From assembly GCA_009859145.1 (NCBI GenBank), contig VRVR01000036.1, forward strand, positions 145,584 through 209,583: a DNA stretch of 64,000 bases. Reading direction: 5' to 3'. Shown piece by piece: positions 19,473-29,113 of this stretch. The DNA is from Andalucia godoyi. Taxonomy: Eukaryota; Discoba; Jakobea; Jakobida; Andaluciidae. Within the stretch, counting starts at the first letter, position 1. The number at the start of each line of letters is the position of its first letter. Both the position numbers and the translations under genes were made by a program. The notes under the pieces were generated by a model. The model was not told the DNA's origin, ran no database searches, and was given only the letters and a program-made list of their open reading frames with translations.

Positions 19473-21656
19473 TCAATGCGGCGGTGCTGCTGCGACTGCT
19501 TCAAACAGAGCGAGAAAGGGCTCGAGAACCCTTTCTCTTGATACTAAATCAGTCTCGCAAAGGCCATTTTGGATACTTTCATAGAACACCTTCACTTTGG
19601 GATCGGCGCGGATGGCACGAACGTCAACGTCATCAAGAAACAAACCTTCTAAAGCACGGACTCGACTCAGAGCAACATATGCCATCCCGACCGCAAAGAT
19701 GTCTGTGCCGATGGAAACGCGCAGGCAGTCCAGCGTCATGCCTTGGCCTTTGTGGATCGAAGTAGCCCAGCCAAGGACAAGAGGAACCTGCTTACATTCA
19801 AGCTTTGCGTTCGCTCGGAAGTCCGTGCGGGACCAAGTTCTCGGCACGACTACAATATCTAAAAATTCAGAAACGGGCTTCTGGAGCGACGACTGCAATG
19901 CATTCGGAAGAGTGGGGCTGCAGCTGCAGGCTGGCTGTCTAAATCGAACGACGGGATATCCGTGTAGGTCCGCCCATCGAACGACAGTCCCGACGCTGCC
20001 GTTGTACAGTCCGTCATCTCGATAGTCGTTTGTGGTGAGGATGACAAGAGCTCCAATGCACAACTCAACAGTCATTCCGCAAGACAAGTCGGAAGCAAAC
20101 TTTTCTAGTGCAACGGCATCTGCAGTGGCAGAGGAGCTGCTCAGTACTGCAGTGAATTGTTTCGGGATTTGGCTGGTCTCCGTGCACAGCTTCTGCAGCA
20201 TTTCGTGGTTGACCTTATCTACTACTTTGCGATGCGCATACATCCTGGGGACAGCGGTAATAAAATCGGTCCACTCTTGGTCTGTAAATGAACTATGTGG
20301 AGCGCGGTCTCGCAACAGACTCGTCTTTCTCGAGTACAGAAGATCAAGGGTTTTCGACGATATCTCACCATGGCGAATCTCGCTCAGTGCCGTGACAAAA
20401 CAGGACTCGGACTGCCGGTGCACTTGTTCAAGCTGCACACAGTCAAAGTTGCATAGCCCCCAGGACTCTGTTTCGAAGACAAAGGTATGAATTTTGACGT
20501 CCGCATCCACCGCAGCGTCCACTGGACTTTCCTTGCCGCAGTACAACAGCGAAAGCATCGTTTGCAGAGACTTTTCTGTCCCCTTTGTCGCTATCTGACT
20601 TCCGAAAAGCATTTGCTTGAGGTGGCTTCCGCGGGAGGCCGATGATCCCGTCCCGGTCTCCATGCCTGTTGCGGTCACAGGGGGAAGTTGAAAAAAGTCG
20701 CCGCACACGATCAGCTGCATTCCTCCGAACGGCCTATGTGGTGAGTTTCGCACAAACCGCAGCAAGAGGTCGCATTTGCACCAGAATACTGGATCTGCAA
20801 GGCTGACTTCGTCTAAAACAAGAATATCCGTCTGTACCATTCGTTTAGCGTTGAATGGAAAACGGGCTTTCGCGAGAAGCGTGCTCAAGGAACCTTCACC
20901 GACACCGATTCCCATAAACCCATGCCACGTCCCCGCCCCGACAGTGAGGTTTCCAGCAGCAATTCCAGTTGTTGCAGCAACAGCAACATTTTTTCTCTTC
21001 CTTTTTCTCAGCTCGTCAATCATCTTGTGCAGTGTAAAGGATTTTCCGACGCCTCCAGGTCCTGTCAGGAACACGTTTTCACCCGAGCATGCTGCTTGTA
21101 TAGCTCTTTGCTGTGCGGATGTCAGGGTTCGTTCTGCCTTTACGGGACTTTCTTGGTGCTGATGGCGGAAATGGTGCGCTGGCATCGCAGAAACCGTCTG
21201 CAGGGCAGCTGAATTCAAGAACGAAGCACCCCCAAGCCGTTCATCCGCAAAGATCGATCGCGCCACATGCTTCTCAGGATGACTGGTATTTTCCTTGTTT
21301 GCCGTTGCCACAATCGACAACGAGCACCTCTTTGAAAATGGCTCCATCACTGGAGACCTGTCCAGTTTCGTTGCCAAAATCATCGACATTGGCGAAGCTG
21401 GGGTTCTCCTCCTCTTTTCGCCAATTCTTTTTTCATAAACAGACTTTGGTTGATCATCTTTCTTCACCGCCAGAGAAGAAGACGCGGAGGAAGAATGCGC
21501 TGTGTTAATCGAGGTTGCGCTCAGTGGCCGCGACGAACTCTGCGCTTGATTTCTGTTTGCCAAAAACAACGCAAAAGCAGGATTCGCAGTGAACGGAGTC
21601 TTGATCTCAGCCTGCTTTTTCGCCTCCACTTCCAGCTTAGGTCGAATTGATTTCAT
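19473..21656 (-). CDS. PIF1-family DNA helicase
   Basis: 727 residues; a 5'-3' SF1B helicase acting in telomere, G-quadruplex and mitochondrial DNA maintenance. A poorly conserved Ser-rich N-terminus (1-175) is followed by the Q-motif-like LTSAQQRAI, Walker A GPGGVGKS (199-206), motif Ia ATTGIAA, Walker B LDEVS (Asp282/Glu283), motif III GDFFQLPP (319-326), and C-terminal motifs including SIHKGQGMTLD and YVALSRVR. The domain order and the C-terminal signature are those of PIF1 rather than RecD. The N-terminus is basic but not a clear mitochondrial presequence. A KEN tripeptide (121-123) is present. The downstream (left) boundary is a GA-rich tract near 19410. Confidence 0.95.
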   Translation of the reverse strand: MKSIRPKLEVEAKKQAEIKTPFTANPAFALFLANRNQAQSSSRPLSATSINTAHSSSASSSLAVKKDDQPKSVYEKRIGEKRRRTPASPMSMILATKLDRSPVMEPFSKRCSLSIVATANKENTSHPEKHVARSIFADERLGGASFLNSAALQTVSAMPAHHFRHQHQESPVKAERTLTSAQQRAIQAACSGENVFLTGPGGVGKSFTLHKMIDELRKRKRKNVAVAATTGIAAGNLTVGAGTWHGFMGIGVGEGSLSTLLAKARFPFNAKRMVQTDILVLDEVSLADPVFWCKCDLLLRFVRNSPHRPFGGMQLIVCGDFFQLPPVTATGMETGTGSSASRGSHLKQMLFGSQIATKGTEKSLQTMLSLLYCGKESPVDAAVDADVKIHTFVFETESWGLCNFDCVQLEQVHRQSESCFVTALSEIRHGEISSKTLDLLYSRKTSLLRDRAPHSSFTDQEWTDFITAVPRMYAHRKVVDKVNHEMLQKLCTETSQIPKQFTAVLSSSSATADAVALEKFASDLSCGMTVELCIGALVILTTNDYRDDGLYNGSVGTVVRWADLHGYPVVRFRQPACSCSPTLPNALQSSLQKPVSEFLDIVVVPRTWSRTDFRANAKLECKQVPLVLGWATSIHKGQGMTLDCLRVSIGTDIFAVGMAYVALSRVRALEGLFLDDVDVRAIRADPKVKVFYESIQNGLCETDLVSRERVLEPFLALFEAVAAAPPH

Positions 21657-21782
21657 CTCGTCATGAAGATTGCTTAATAGGAAGCTCTTTTTTCTTCCTC
21701 TGTTTCTTATCTGGATCAGACTTTTTTTTTTGAATTCCGATTCCCGAGGAGAATTTGAAATGGGCTCCGCACGAACTGGAAA

Positions 21783-22096
21783 TGATTAACGGCTGTCCAT
21801 TTTATGCATCAACGTTGAAACATCAAACAACATCATGCCAGAAAGTTTTTGATTTTTCGAAACTCCTTTGGGGGACGCGATGTGTTCCTACCGTAGTCTA
21901 GTCCAGAATTTCTCATTCTTCACCGTCTTTTATTCCTTCTATTATTTTCGGTTTGTTTCTCATATTTATAATCGAACCCTCAAGCAGCACCATTCATCAA
22001 AGACAAAACATCTCATGGCTCCAGAGAGAGATCTTCTCGACAAACGCAAACCGGCGATGCCCGAAGACACCGAGAACCAAGAAACCCGTTGATCCT
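21783..22096 (+). repeat. Dispersed repeat family, copy 1 (partial)
   Basis: Matches 29935-30186 with an internal extra stretch of about 60-80 bp. The shared blocks include GCATCAACGTTG, TTTTATTCCTTCTATTAT, CGAACCCTCAAGCAGCAC and CCAAGAAACCCGTTGATCC. In this copy a short frame opens at ATG 22015 (MAPERDLLDKRKP..., 25 residues, TGA at 22090-22092). Its end is followed by a perfect 8-bp hairpin with a GCAA loop (about 22100-22119). Confidence 0.82.
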
Positions 22097-22186
22097 TTTG
22101 ATGCAGAGCAATCTGCATCGAAGAGCTGGTGCTCGCCCCCAAACTGGACCTGTCTTCGGTAACAGCTTAGCCGGTGATGACCTGTA

Positions 22187-22363
22187 ATGATTCATGTTTT
22201 GGCGAGCGGCTTGTATGAACTTGAGCTAGCGACTGTGGTCCACAGGCTGTACGACCGCTCTGCGGCGAGCAGCCCAGCTCGTCCGCTTTCAAAGCCGAAC
22301 CTTGTCAGATTTCTGTCGCTCCCCCAAGTTCGCAATCCAATGAGCATTTTTTTTTGGTCTTGA
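22187..22363 (+). other. Short open frame of uncertain status (58 codons)
   Basis: An ATG at 22187 opens a short frame with protein-like composition (ELELATVVHRLYDR, LVRFLSLPQVRNPM) ending in TGA after a nine-T run. It could be a gene remnant, an exon or chance. No family is recognised. The remaining spacer up to DAP epimerase shows nothing else. Confidence 0.2.
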
Positions 22364-22557
22364 GGCGATAGGCGAGTGTGCACAACAATAAAGAAAATTG
22401 TCGACTCTTTTCGTCTTTGGAGCTGCCGGCCGTAGTGCTCCCCTTTCCCAGCGTAGACATCACAAACGGAATCAAAACACGCGAGGTTTGGATTGGAGGA
22501 CACTGCAGCTTACTTGGTAGTCCGTACAGTACCTGGGTGCGCGCGCTCAACGCTTCC

Positions 22558-23529
22558 ATGCCGATGCGGCTCTCGTTCTACAAGCTGCATGCTCTTGGAA
22601 ACTCCTATGTGTATATTCCGCTGCTGCACGACGAAGACGCCGAGGCTGCGATCGACTATCCGTCGTTTTCGAAGCATGTGTCATTGCCGACTACGGGCGT
22701 TGGATCCGATGGGCTGATTTTGCTGCGCAGACCGAGGCTTTCGTCTGTCAATTCGTGCTGGATGCGCATATTTAACAAGGATGGGTCGGAGGCGTTGAGT
22801 TGTGGAAACGGGCTTCGATGCGTCGCGTTTCTTCTGGATCATCTGCATCTGCATTGTTCTCCAGCCGTCGCCACCACCACCTCTTCTTGTCGCCCCTCTT
22901 CTCCTTCGTCTTGCTGTAATGTTTTCAGAGTTGAGAACTCAGCAAGCCAAGTAAGCGAGTGCCGAGTGTTTCGGGACTCCGGCATGGTCCAGATCTCGAT
23001 GAATGTGGTCTCTGTGCAGAACCGCACAGGTCCTTTGAATGCATGGGCGGACAACCGAAACGACCGAGACATTCACAGTGGCAGCGAGAGCGAGGATGTG
23101 TTGGTAAATGTTGGGAACTTGCATTTAGTGCGCTTGTTTGCGGATGTGGACATGGAGGTGGATGATGAGTACTTGCGCACGGTAGGGTCGGAAGTGGAAA
23201 GAACTACGGATCGCAACTTCATCTGTGTCTCGATACTTGGGCAGAAGCGTGTCAGAATGCGAGTTTGGGAACGCGGGTCCGGGATCACCCGAGCGTGTGG
23301 CACAGGTGCATGTGCAGGGGTTGCCGCGCTGTGCCACTCCTTACAGTTGTCGTATTCGATAGTGTCGGAGAATGACCGGAACGAACGGGGAGTCGAGGTC
23401 GTCATGGATGGCGGATCCGTGTGGATTCGGCTGGATCCACGTGGCAATGTGCTCATGACCGGTGAGGCAGTTATGATCTGCGAAGGTACCATCATTGTCC
23501 CGGACTCGTGTCTCCTTTCTCATTCGTAG
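22558..23529 (+). CDS. dapF: Diaminopimelate epimerase
   Basis: 323 residues from the ATG at 22558, chosen because FYKLHALGNSYVYI, the conserved N-terminus, follows directly. The frame is open back to an ATG at 22378, whose extra 60 residues do not look like a clear transit peptide but cannot be excluded. The enzyme interconverts LL- and meso-diaminopimelate in lysine synthesis without a cofactor. Both catalytic cysteines are present: Cys82 in SCGNGLRC and Cys247 in ACGTGACAG. Also conserved are GVGSDGLILL and VGNLH (GNPH in bacteria). A Ser/Thr/Cys-rich insertion (about 101-120) is atypical. Presence of this gene means the organism probably makes its own lysine by the DAP pathway. Confidence 0.93.
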   Translation: MPMRLSFYKLHALGNSYVYIPLLHDEDAEAAIDYPSFSKHVSLPTTGVGSDGLILLRRPRLSSVNSCWMRIFNKDGSEALSCGNGLRCVAFLLDHLHLHCSPAVATTTSSCRPSSPSSCCNVFRVENSASQVSECRVFRDSGMVQISMNVVSVQNRTGPLNAWADNRNDRDIHSGSESEDVLVNVGNLHLVRLFADVDMEVDDEYLRTVGSEVERTTDRNFICVSILGQKRVRMRVWERGSGITRACGTGACAGVAALCHSLQLSYSIVSENDRNERGVEVVMDGGSVWIRLDPRGNVLMTGEAVMICEGTIIVPDSCLLSHS

Positions 23530-23846
23530 AACACACCTGCGTCTTGCATCCATCAATTGGCTTCCCAGAGTTTCTCCAGTGACATACCTACTTCTTTCTT
23601 ATTAGCTGACAAGGACTGACATTGTGACCAACGCGCACTGTTGTACTTTCACCCTTTCGGGGGGTTTCTTTCTGCTCCCGGGCTGTGCTGTGCTGTGTAT
23701 ATGCTGTGTGCACAAACGCAATACGCGCTGCAAGGAGGAAACAAAAACAAAAAAAGAAACCAATTTAACAGGAAAGAAAACAAACAAACAAACAAAGACA
23801 AAAACACACAAAGCAGCACTACGCCTCTTAAGAAGCATTAAGAATC
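23530..23846. other. Intergenic, no gene seen
   Basis: 317 bp between two co-directional genes. The second half is A-rich (AAACAAAC-type runs at 23743-23812), resembling a 5' UTR of the acetyltransferase. Confidence 0.55.
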
Positions 23847-24632
23847 ATGGAAGATCTACTGGTATTGTACGCGGACGAGGACACCTTCTTAAAGCAACAC
23901 CCATTCAAAAATTCATTTTATTTCAATAGCATTGTCCCGTTTGTTGAAAAGACACAATCGCTACTGGAGAAGCATATCGACTGGAACGGTACCTCCGCGT
24001 CCTCCATTTACTTTGCTGCGGTCTCAGATACCCATCTCCAGCCTCTGCAAAGCTTTCTTTCTCAAAAAGGGTATCTCGTGACACTGAATCCGTGCGTAAA
24101 AGTTGAGCTGTTCCATGACGAGTCGTCGGCAAATGACGTGCTGACACAAGAACACCGGGATCTGCGACTGGAGGTTTCGGAAATGGACGCTTCTCATGTG
24201 GAACGGGCGAATTCAGTATGGCCTTACAAGCACGAGCGGTCGGCACAGTACATCCAGCACTGCATTTCAAAACGACCAAGTGTAGTGGTCTCTGTTGCCG
24301 ACACTGGTTCTTCAGAAAGGAAAAGGCCGTGTGCATGGGTCTGGGTTCACAGCGACGGAAGCATAGGCGGACTGCATGTTGAACCGCAGTTTAGGAACCG
24401 TGGACTTGGACGACTTGTTTTGCGAGTGCTGATTTCGAGGATGAAAACCGAGTTCGGCGCAGATTATCAACCTTTTGCATACGTGACGGTGCACAACGAG
24501 CCTTCATTTCGTCTTTTCCAGGCCATGGGATTCAAGCAAATGGAAAATGCTACCTGGTGCGAGTGCCACGCATCGCCCGAGGAGCTTCGACACTCCAAAA
24601 TCCAATCGTCGGCGGGACACCACTTGTCGTAA
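23847..24632 (+). CDS. GNAT-superfamily N-acyltransferase, GLYAT/FR47-like
   Basis: 261 residues. The C-terminal half has the GNAT acetyl-CoA signature V-E-P-Q-F-R-N-R-G-L-G (about 183-193), preceded by a CAWVWVHSDGSIGGLHV strand pair and followed by VTVHNEPSFRLFQAMGF. The N-terminal half is a divergent GNAT-like fold with VW-Y-(x4)-S-(x3)-I and RPSVVV motifs, as in glycine N-acyltransferase-like proteins. The acceptor (amino acid or acyl-glycine type) cannot be told from sequence. AATAAATAAA polyadenylation-like sequence follows the stop. Confidence 0.82.
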   Translation: MEDLLVLYADEDTFLKQHPFKNSFYFNSIVPFVEKTQSLLEKHIDWNGTSASSIYFAAVSDTHLQPLQSFLSQKGYLVTLNPCVKVELFHDESSANDVLTQEHRDLRLEVSEMDASHVERANSVWPYKHERSAQYIQHCISKRPSVVVSVADTGSSERKRPCAWVWVHSDGSIGGLHVEPQFRNRGLGRLVLRVLISRMKTEFGADYQPFAYVTVHNEPSFRLFQAMGFKQMENATWCECHASPEELRHSKIQSSAGHHLS

Positions 24633-24870
24633 AAAAATAATAAATAAAAGTACTGTACGATGAACCAAGCGGTCAGACTGCTATGACAGTTTCCCTCGCT
24701 GACATTTTCCTGATGACAATTTTCAAGTGTCGCAATTAATGAAACGGAAAATCATAACAAACAAACAGACAAACAAAACTCGTACGCGAAGCGAGGGCAA
24801 AGAAACTAGAAAAAGGGCGGTTGTGATATATATTTTAACAGGGGAGACGAGAGGAAACGAGGAGGAAAGG

Positions 24871-25851
24871 ATGTCACATCATTTTACTCCATCGACGACT
24901 TCCCAGCAAATTGCGAGCCTCGAAGCACAGCTGAAGAAGCACGGTGTTAGTATTAAGAAGCTGCGGGCGTCGATAACCGCCGCCACGGACGATTCCGAGC
25001 AGCATGTTACAGCCGTTGCGACGGAACAAGACAAGCGGATTGCTGCGCTGGAATCGCAAGTCGAAGTGCTCCGAAGGGCATTCGACAGTGTCTCGGATGC
25101 GCTGGCGTCGGAAATCAAGACTCTGCGGCTGGAGACGCGTGAATCGATAACGTCTCTTGATTCTAGATTATCTGCGGTTCGGAAATCCGTCGCTGCTGCA
25201 GCCGCTGCACAAGCTGCACAAGCTGCTCTCGGTCCGCAATCGCATCCGCACGTCGCAATCGCATCGGCAGCACCGACAGCACAGGTGGCCGCCGTGAGCA
25301 CAGTCACTGCTGCCGAGATCTCCAATCTCCATTCGCTGGTGGATGCAGTTCGACTTGATCAGCGGGTGCTCTCGGATGACATCTCGAAAATCGCCTCGGA
25401 GCTCTCCAAGACGCGGCACACTGTCGCCTCGGACCTCGATGCACTGCGGTCCCATTTCTCCGAAGTAGGTCGACATGTGTCAGTTGCATCGGAAACGTCC
25501 AAGCGAGCATCGACAAAAGTTGACATGTTTACAGCCCGACTCTCGCATGTCGAGGACGAGCTAGAGTCTGCGCTGGAGACACGGTCCAAGCATGCGCTGG
25601 AAGCCGAGACCATGTATCGTGGATTCCGCGTCGAGATCGACGAAACAATTCGGGAGATGAATGCGTGTTATCGCAAGAATTTTGAACGGATCCGTGAGTG
25701 GATTTCCAGACGTGAAAAGAGAGAAAAGGACGAGGCCGAGCGCGTCAGAATCGAAGATGTCAGGGCGTCATTCAACGCCATTCATGACATTGTTCAACAA
25801 CAAGAAGAGCAGCAGCCGCACAAACAATGGCAGTCACAAGAGGCATTGTGA
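24871..25851 (+). CDS. Coiled-coil protein, unknown
   Basis: 326 residues from the ATG at 24871; an in-frame extension upstream (from 24727) is rejected because it is Lys/Thr/Arg-rich UTR-like sequence. Nearly the whole protein is heptad-repeat coiled coil (IASLEAQLKKHGVSIKKL, RIAALESQVEVLRRAF and so on), broken by an Ala/Gln-rich linker at about 110-155. The tail is Gln-rich. Layout is faintly like SF-assemblin or other protist filament proteins, but I see no specific signature. Confidence 0.75.
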   Translation: MSHHFTPSTTSQQIASLEAQLKKHGVSIKKLRASITAATDDSEQHVTAVATEQDKRIAALESQVEVLRRAFDSVSDALASEIKTLRLETRESITSLDSRLSAVRKSVAAAAAAQAAQAALGPQSHPHVAIASAAPTAQVAAVSTVTAAEISNLHSLVDAVRLDQRVLSDDISKIASELSKTRHTVASDLDALRSHFSEVGRHVSVASETSKRASTKVDMFTARLSHVEDELESALETRSKHALEAETMYRGFRVEIDETIREMNACYRKNFERIREWISRREKREKDEAERVRIEDVRASFNAIHDIVQQQEEQQPHKQWQSQEAL

Positions 25852-25877
25852 ATACGCATTCTAACGCTTATCCGCGT

Positions 25878-25878
<1 letters not shown>

Positions 25879-25929
<51 letters not shown>
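25879..25929. repeat. (AC)n microsatellite
   Basis: About 25 CA dinucleotides in the 244 bp spacer between the convergent coiled-coil and cyclase genes. Confidence 0.96.
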
Positions 25930-25930
<1 letters not shown>

Positions 25931-26095
25931 ATCATTGTACATTTTCCATAACGTTCAACGCTGGCAATAACCATCAACATCGCTGCGTCATCTTCTTTTT
26001 AAATTATTAACTATTAATTGTTTATCATGTATCAGTACGTTGATGGGAGGAAGGGGAAAAAAAACCACAAAAAAACAACAAGAAAGTCGATAGAA

Positions 26096-28672
26096 TTACT
26101 TTTCGTCCATGACAATGACTCCTCGCCAGTCTGGGCCTGGAGGCTGTATTCTAAGGCGATCGCACTGTTTCATGTACATCATACTTAGAAAGTCCTCGTA
26201 GCCAGCCTGGATGTACTTTGCCGAGTCCATGTATCGTGAAAAGAGCTCGCGGGCAGCTGCAAACTCTCTTCTGTAGAAGGCGTTGAGCGCTTCTGTGAAG
26301 ATTCCAGCAAGCGCAATTGCAGATTCTTTAGGGAATTCTTCTGGCGAAAGAATCTCGTACAGAAGAACAGGAGCTGTCAGGCCCACGACAATGACTTGCC
26401 CAACAGGACGCATCACAATTCCGTCCTTCTGTAGTCCTTCTAACGACCCCGCTTCACGAACCGTCTGTTCGGCAATAAGCGTGCGAGTGTGGAAGTGTTT
26501 GTTGAGCGACTCGAGACGACTTGCAAGATTGGCATTCTTGCCAACAAGAGTGTACGCCATACGCTTGTGAGACCCAAAGTTCCCGACGAGACAATCACCG
26601 GTATTGAGACCAATGCGGCAGTCAAGCTGAGGAAGACCTCGCTGGGCCCACCCAACTTGCAGCTCTTTCAAGCGCTTTACACACTCGCCGACAGCATCAA
26701 GAGCCTTGCGAGGGTGGTTTTCGACGGACACAGGGGCGTTCCAAAACGCCATGATGCAATCGCCAATGAACTTGTCAATCGTTCCATCGTGCTTCATCAC
26801 AATATCACTCATTTCACCCAGGAACTCTGCCATCACCTCGCAAAGCTCAGAGGGCGAAAGCGTCTCGGAAAGCTGCGTAAAGCCTTTCACATCCATGAAC
26901 ATCACGGTCAGACTCACATCGTCCATTCCAAGTCCAGTCGCAACGCGCTGCGTCAAGATAAGCTTCACCAAACTTGCGGGAACATAGAAGGAAAAAGCTT
27001 CAATTCCGGTTCTCATCACTTTGTAGGACTCGTTCAACGAGTGAATCTCGTGCAGATACACTCGGTTGCGCTTGCGAGTCGCGTTCGACCGGCCGTCTTC
27101 AAAGTTGAGGACGGCAAGCTGGCGCATGTTGTTCCCAAGCTTGTCGAGAGGCTTGACGATCCAATGGGCAAGCAGAACTCCGAGAAGTGTTGCAGCTACC
27201 ACGATGCAAATGACGACAATCAGCGTATTTCTGTTTGCTTCGTCGATACCCTGCATGATGGAGTCTCTGGATTTCATAACGACGAGCACATAATCTGCTT
27301 CAAGATACCGGATCCGGAACGTCTCCAAAAAGTATTGGCCACTGCTGCCCGTGGTCAGAGTCACGGAAAGGCTGTCTGGCATACCAAGGAAAGAGCCATA
27401 CTTAGAGCGCAGATAGTTGGTTGCATCCACAATTGGTGGCGCAATGTATCCGAGGTCTGTCGGCGACAGACGTGCAGTTCCGGTAGAGATGGTACCATGA
27501 GAGGTAGCGATAAGCAGTCCCGCATCCGTACGTTCAAAGATATACACATACCCCGAGGTAATAACGGACGACAGATAGGTTGACAGGGAATCCATGGAAA
27601 GACCCTTTCCAGCGACTCCACGCAGTGTTCCGGTGCTGCTAGTATTTCCTGGAATTGCGAACGTCTGAATCTTCCAACCGCATGGCACATACAGCGAAGG
27701 CTCCGTAGTACCTCCGCCGTTTCGGAAGGAAACGGGGGCGATCGAAATCGAGCCATCCTTCTTTCCAAACACCTTTCCGTACAGATACCAATCCTTGGTC
27801 TTCACATTCCAGCCAGTGAGCGTAAGCATCGGAGGCAGCTCGCGCCCCTTCTTGGGTAGACTGTTGTCAAATGGCTGGAACGTAAGATTCGTCGTAGCGG
27901 ACTTGATATTCCAGATCCAAGATGTGGAGTTCTCCTTGATCAACGAAACGACTTCGTTGTTTTCGTTTCCGAGAACATTCACAGTCGGCGCATCATCGCC
28001 GAAGGTGCTCATCTGGTTCACCCACAGATTATCTGCAAGATCCAACATGTCATTGTACGACAAGACACTCATATTTCTGTTCTCAAAGTACGACTTGTCC
28101 TGCTTTGCTAGTTGTTCAAGCACCTCAAGCTTTCTTTGCACACGCTCACGAACTCGCATTGCAATCGTGGACCGCAGATCGGATGCCAGCGTTGTTACGG
28201 AGTCGGAGGCAGTGGAAAAAGACAACCACCAGCAAACGACTCCCGTGGTGACAATCGATGCCACCAGAACAAAAACGAAGAGAACGCGAATCGAAAACAG
28301 CTTTCTCATAAACGACTTGCATCGCGACTCTTTCTTCCTAGTCCCTTGGGTCGGATCCTGTGCGCCTACTTGGTGCGGACCATCGGGGCGAGGGGACTTG
28401 GTTTCGTCTCCGGCAGATTGATTCGCATTCACCGAATATCTGCGCTTCTTCATAGGGGTTCCGTAGAACGACGAGTTTGCCGATCGTGGGGACGAGAGCC
28501 CGTCGGACCGGAACGAAGAAGTCTCTTTCAAGTTGCCCTGGTTCTCCAAGTCATCAAACTGACCAATCACGGGAGTGTTGGGGGTTTGGATGCGGTTCGG
28601 ATCAGAAACGCTACCCACGCTGTCCTTTCGTCCTTTTGAACCGCTGACGTCGACAGGAGTAACTTTCGTCAT
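26096..28672 (-). CDS. Transmembrane class III adenylyl cyclase with Cache-like sensor
   Basis: 858 residues. Cytosolic Ser-rich N-terminus (1-125); membrane helix about 129-151; extracytoplasmic sensor about 152-480 with dCache-like features (GVAGKGLSMDSLSTYL, VYIFERTDAGLLIATSH); second helix about 483-504; HAMP-like linker; catalytic domain about 588-725. Metal-binding Asp594 (MFMDVKGFT) and Asp638, adenine-specifying Lys634 and Thr708, and transition-state Asn715/Arg719 (NANLASR) are all present, so it should be active on ATP. The Lys/Thr pair is the class IIIb pattern common in bacteria. A C-terminal helical tail (about 770-858) follows. It would act as a homodimer, converting an external ligand signal into cAMP. 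Confidence 0.94.
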   Translation of the reverse strand: MTKVTPVDVSGSKGRKDSVGSVSDPNRIQTPNTPVIGQFDDLENQGNLKETSSFRSDGLSSPRSANSSFYGTPMKKRRYSVNANQSAGDETKSPRPDGPHQVGAQDPTQGTRKKESRCKSFMRKLFSIRVLFVFVLVASIVTTGVVCWWLSFSTASDSVTTLASDLRSTIAMRVRERVQRKLEVLEQLAKQDKSYFENRNMSVLSYNDMLDLADNLWVNQMSTFGDDAPTVNVLGNENNEVVSLIKENSTSWIWNIKSATTNLTFQPFDNSLPKKGRELPPMLTLTGWNVKTKDWYLYGKVFGKKDGSISIAPVSFRNGGGTTEPSLYVPCGWKIQTFAIPGNTSSTGTLRGVAGKGLSMDSLSTYLSSVITSGYVYIFERTDAGLLIATSHGTISTGTARLSPTDLGYIAPPIVDATNYLRSKYGSFLGMPDSLSVTLTTGSSGQYFLETFRIRYLEADYVLVVMKSRDSIMQGIDEANRNTLIVVICIVVAATLLGVLLAHWIVKPLDKLGNNMRQLAVLNFEDGRSNATRKRNRVYLHEIHSLNESYKVMRTGIEAFSFYVPASLVKLILTQRVATGLGMDDVSLTVMFMDVKGFTQLSETLSPSELCEVMAEFLGEMSDIVMKHDGTIDKFIGDCIMAFWNAPVSVENHPRKALDAVGECVKRLKELQVGWAQRGLPQLDCRIGLNTGDCLVGNFGSHKRMAYTLVGKNANLASRLESLNKHFHTRTLIAEQTVREAGSLEGLQKDGIVMRPVGQVIVVGLTAPVLLYEILSPEEFPKESAIALAGIFTEALNAFYRREFAAARELFSRYMDSAKYIQAGYEDFLSMMYMKQCDRLRIQPPGPDWRGVIVMDEK

Positions 28673-28806
28673 CTTCCGTCACCCTGGAAAGCAGCACAGT
28701 GAAAAACTACTAATATTTAGGGAGAATGAATATTCCAAAACACTCGAATGTTTTCCCTCACAAGCTCGGCAATGCCCTTGAGTACAAAGAATGGATTGGG
28801 GGCAAT

Positions 28807-28893
28807 TTAGGAAGAGGAAGAAGAGGAAGAAGAAGAGGAAGAAGAAGAGGAAGAAGAGGAAGAAGAAGAGGAAGAAGAGGAAGAAGAAGAGGA
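28807..28893. repeat. Purine microsatellite (GAAGAG/GAAGAA)n
   Basis: About 87 bp of imperfect GGAAGAAGA units about 130 bp upstream of the cyclase start. The spacer 28894-29113 shows no gene. Confidence 0.94.
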
Positions 28894-29113
28894 ACAGGAC
28901 GAAAGAAAACTTCGTTGTTGTTGTCCTCGGAGGTTGTGGAACAGCAAAAAAATGCATGTTTTTTAACCGGCATGTTTTGTGCCGAATGGTTTTTCTTCTT
29001 TCGTTCGGTGCACATGTGTCCAAGCAAAGTATCCTCGGATCGGTTTTTCATTGTACGCGGCGAGGGCTCGTCGCAGCTAGGTGCTAGATCCTCGGATGAA
29101 TTCTTTGACAGTC

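Noticed and set aside
22015-22092. 25-codon frame in repeat copy 1 as a gene
   Set aside because: Too short, and broken in copy 2; recorded only within the repeat entry.
26489-27583. 364-codon plus-strand frame
   Set aside because: Antisense to the adenylyl cyclase, whose catalytic residues are all intact on the other strand.
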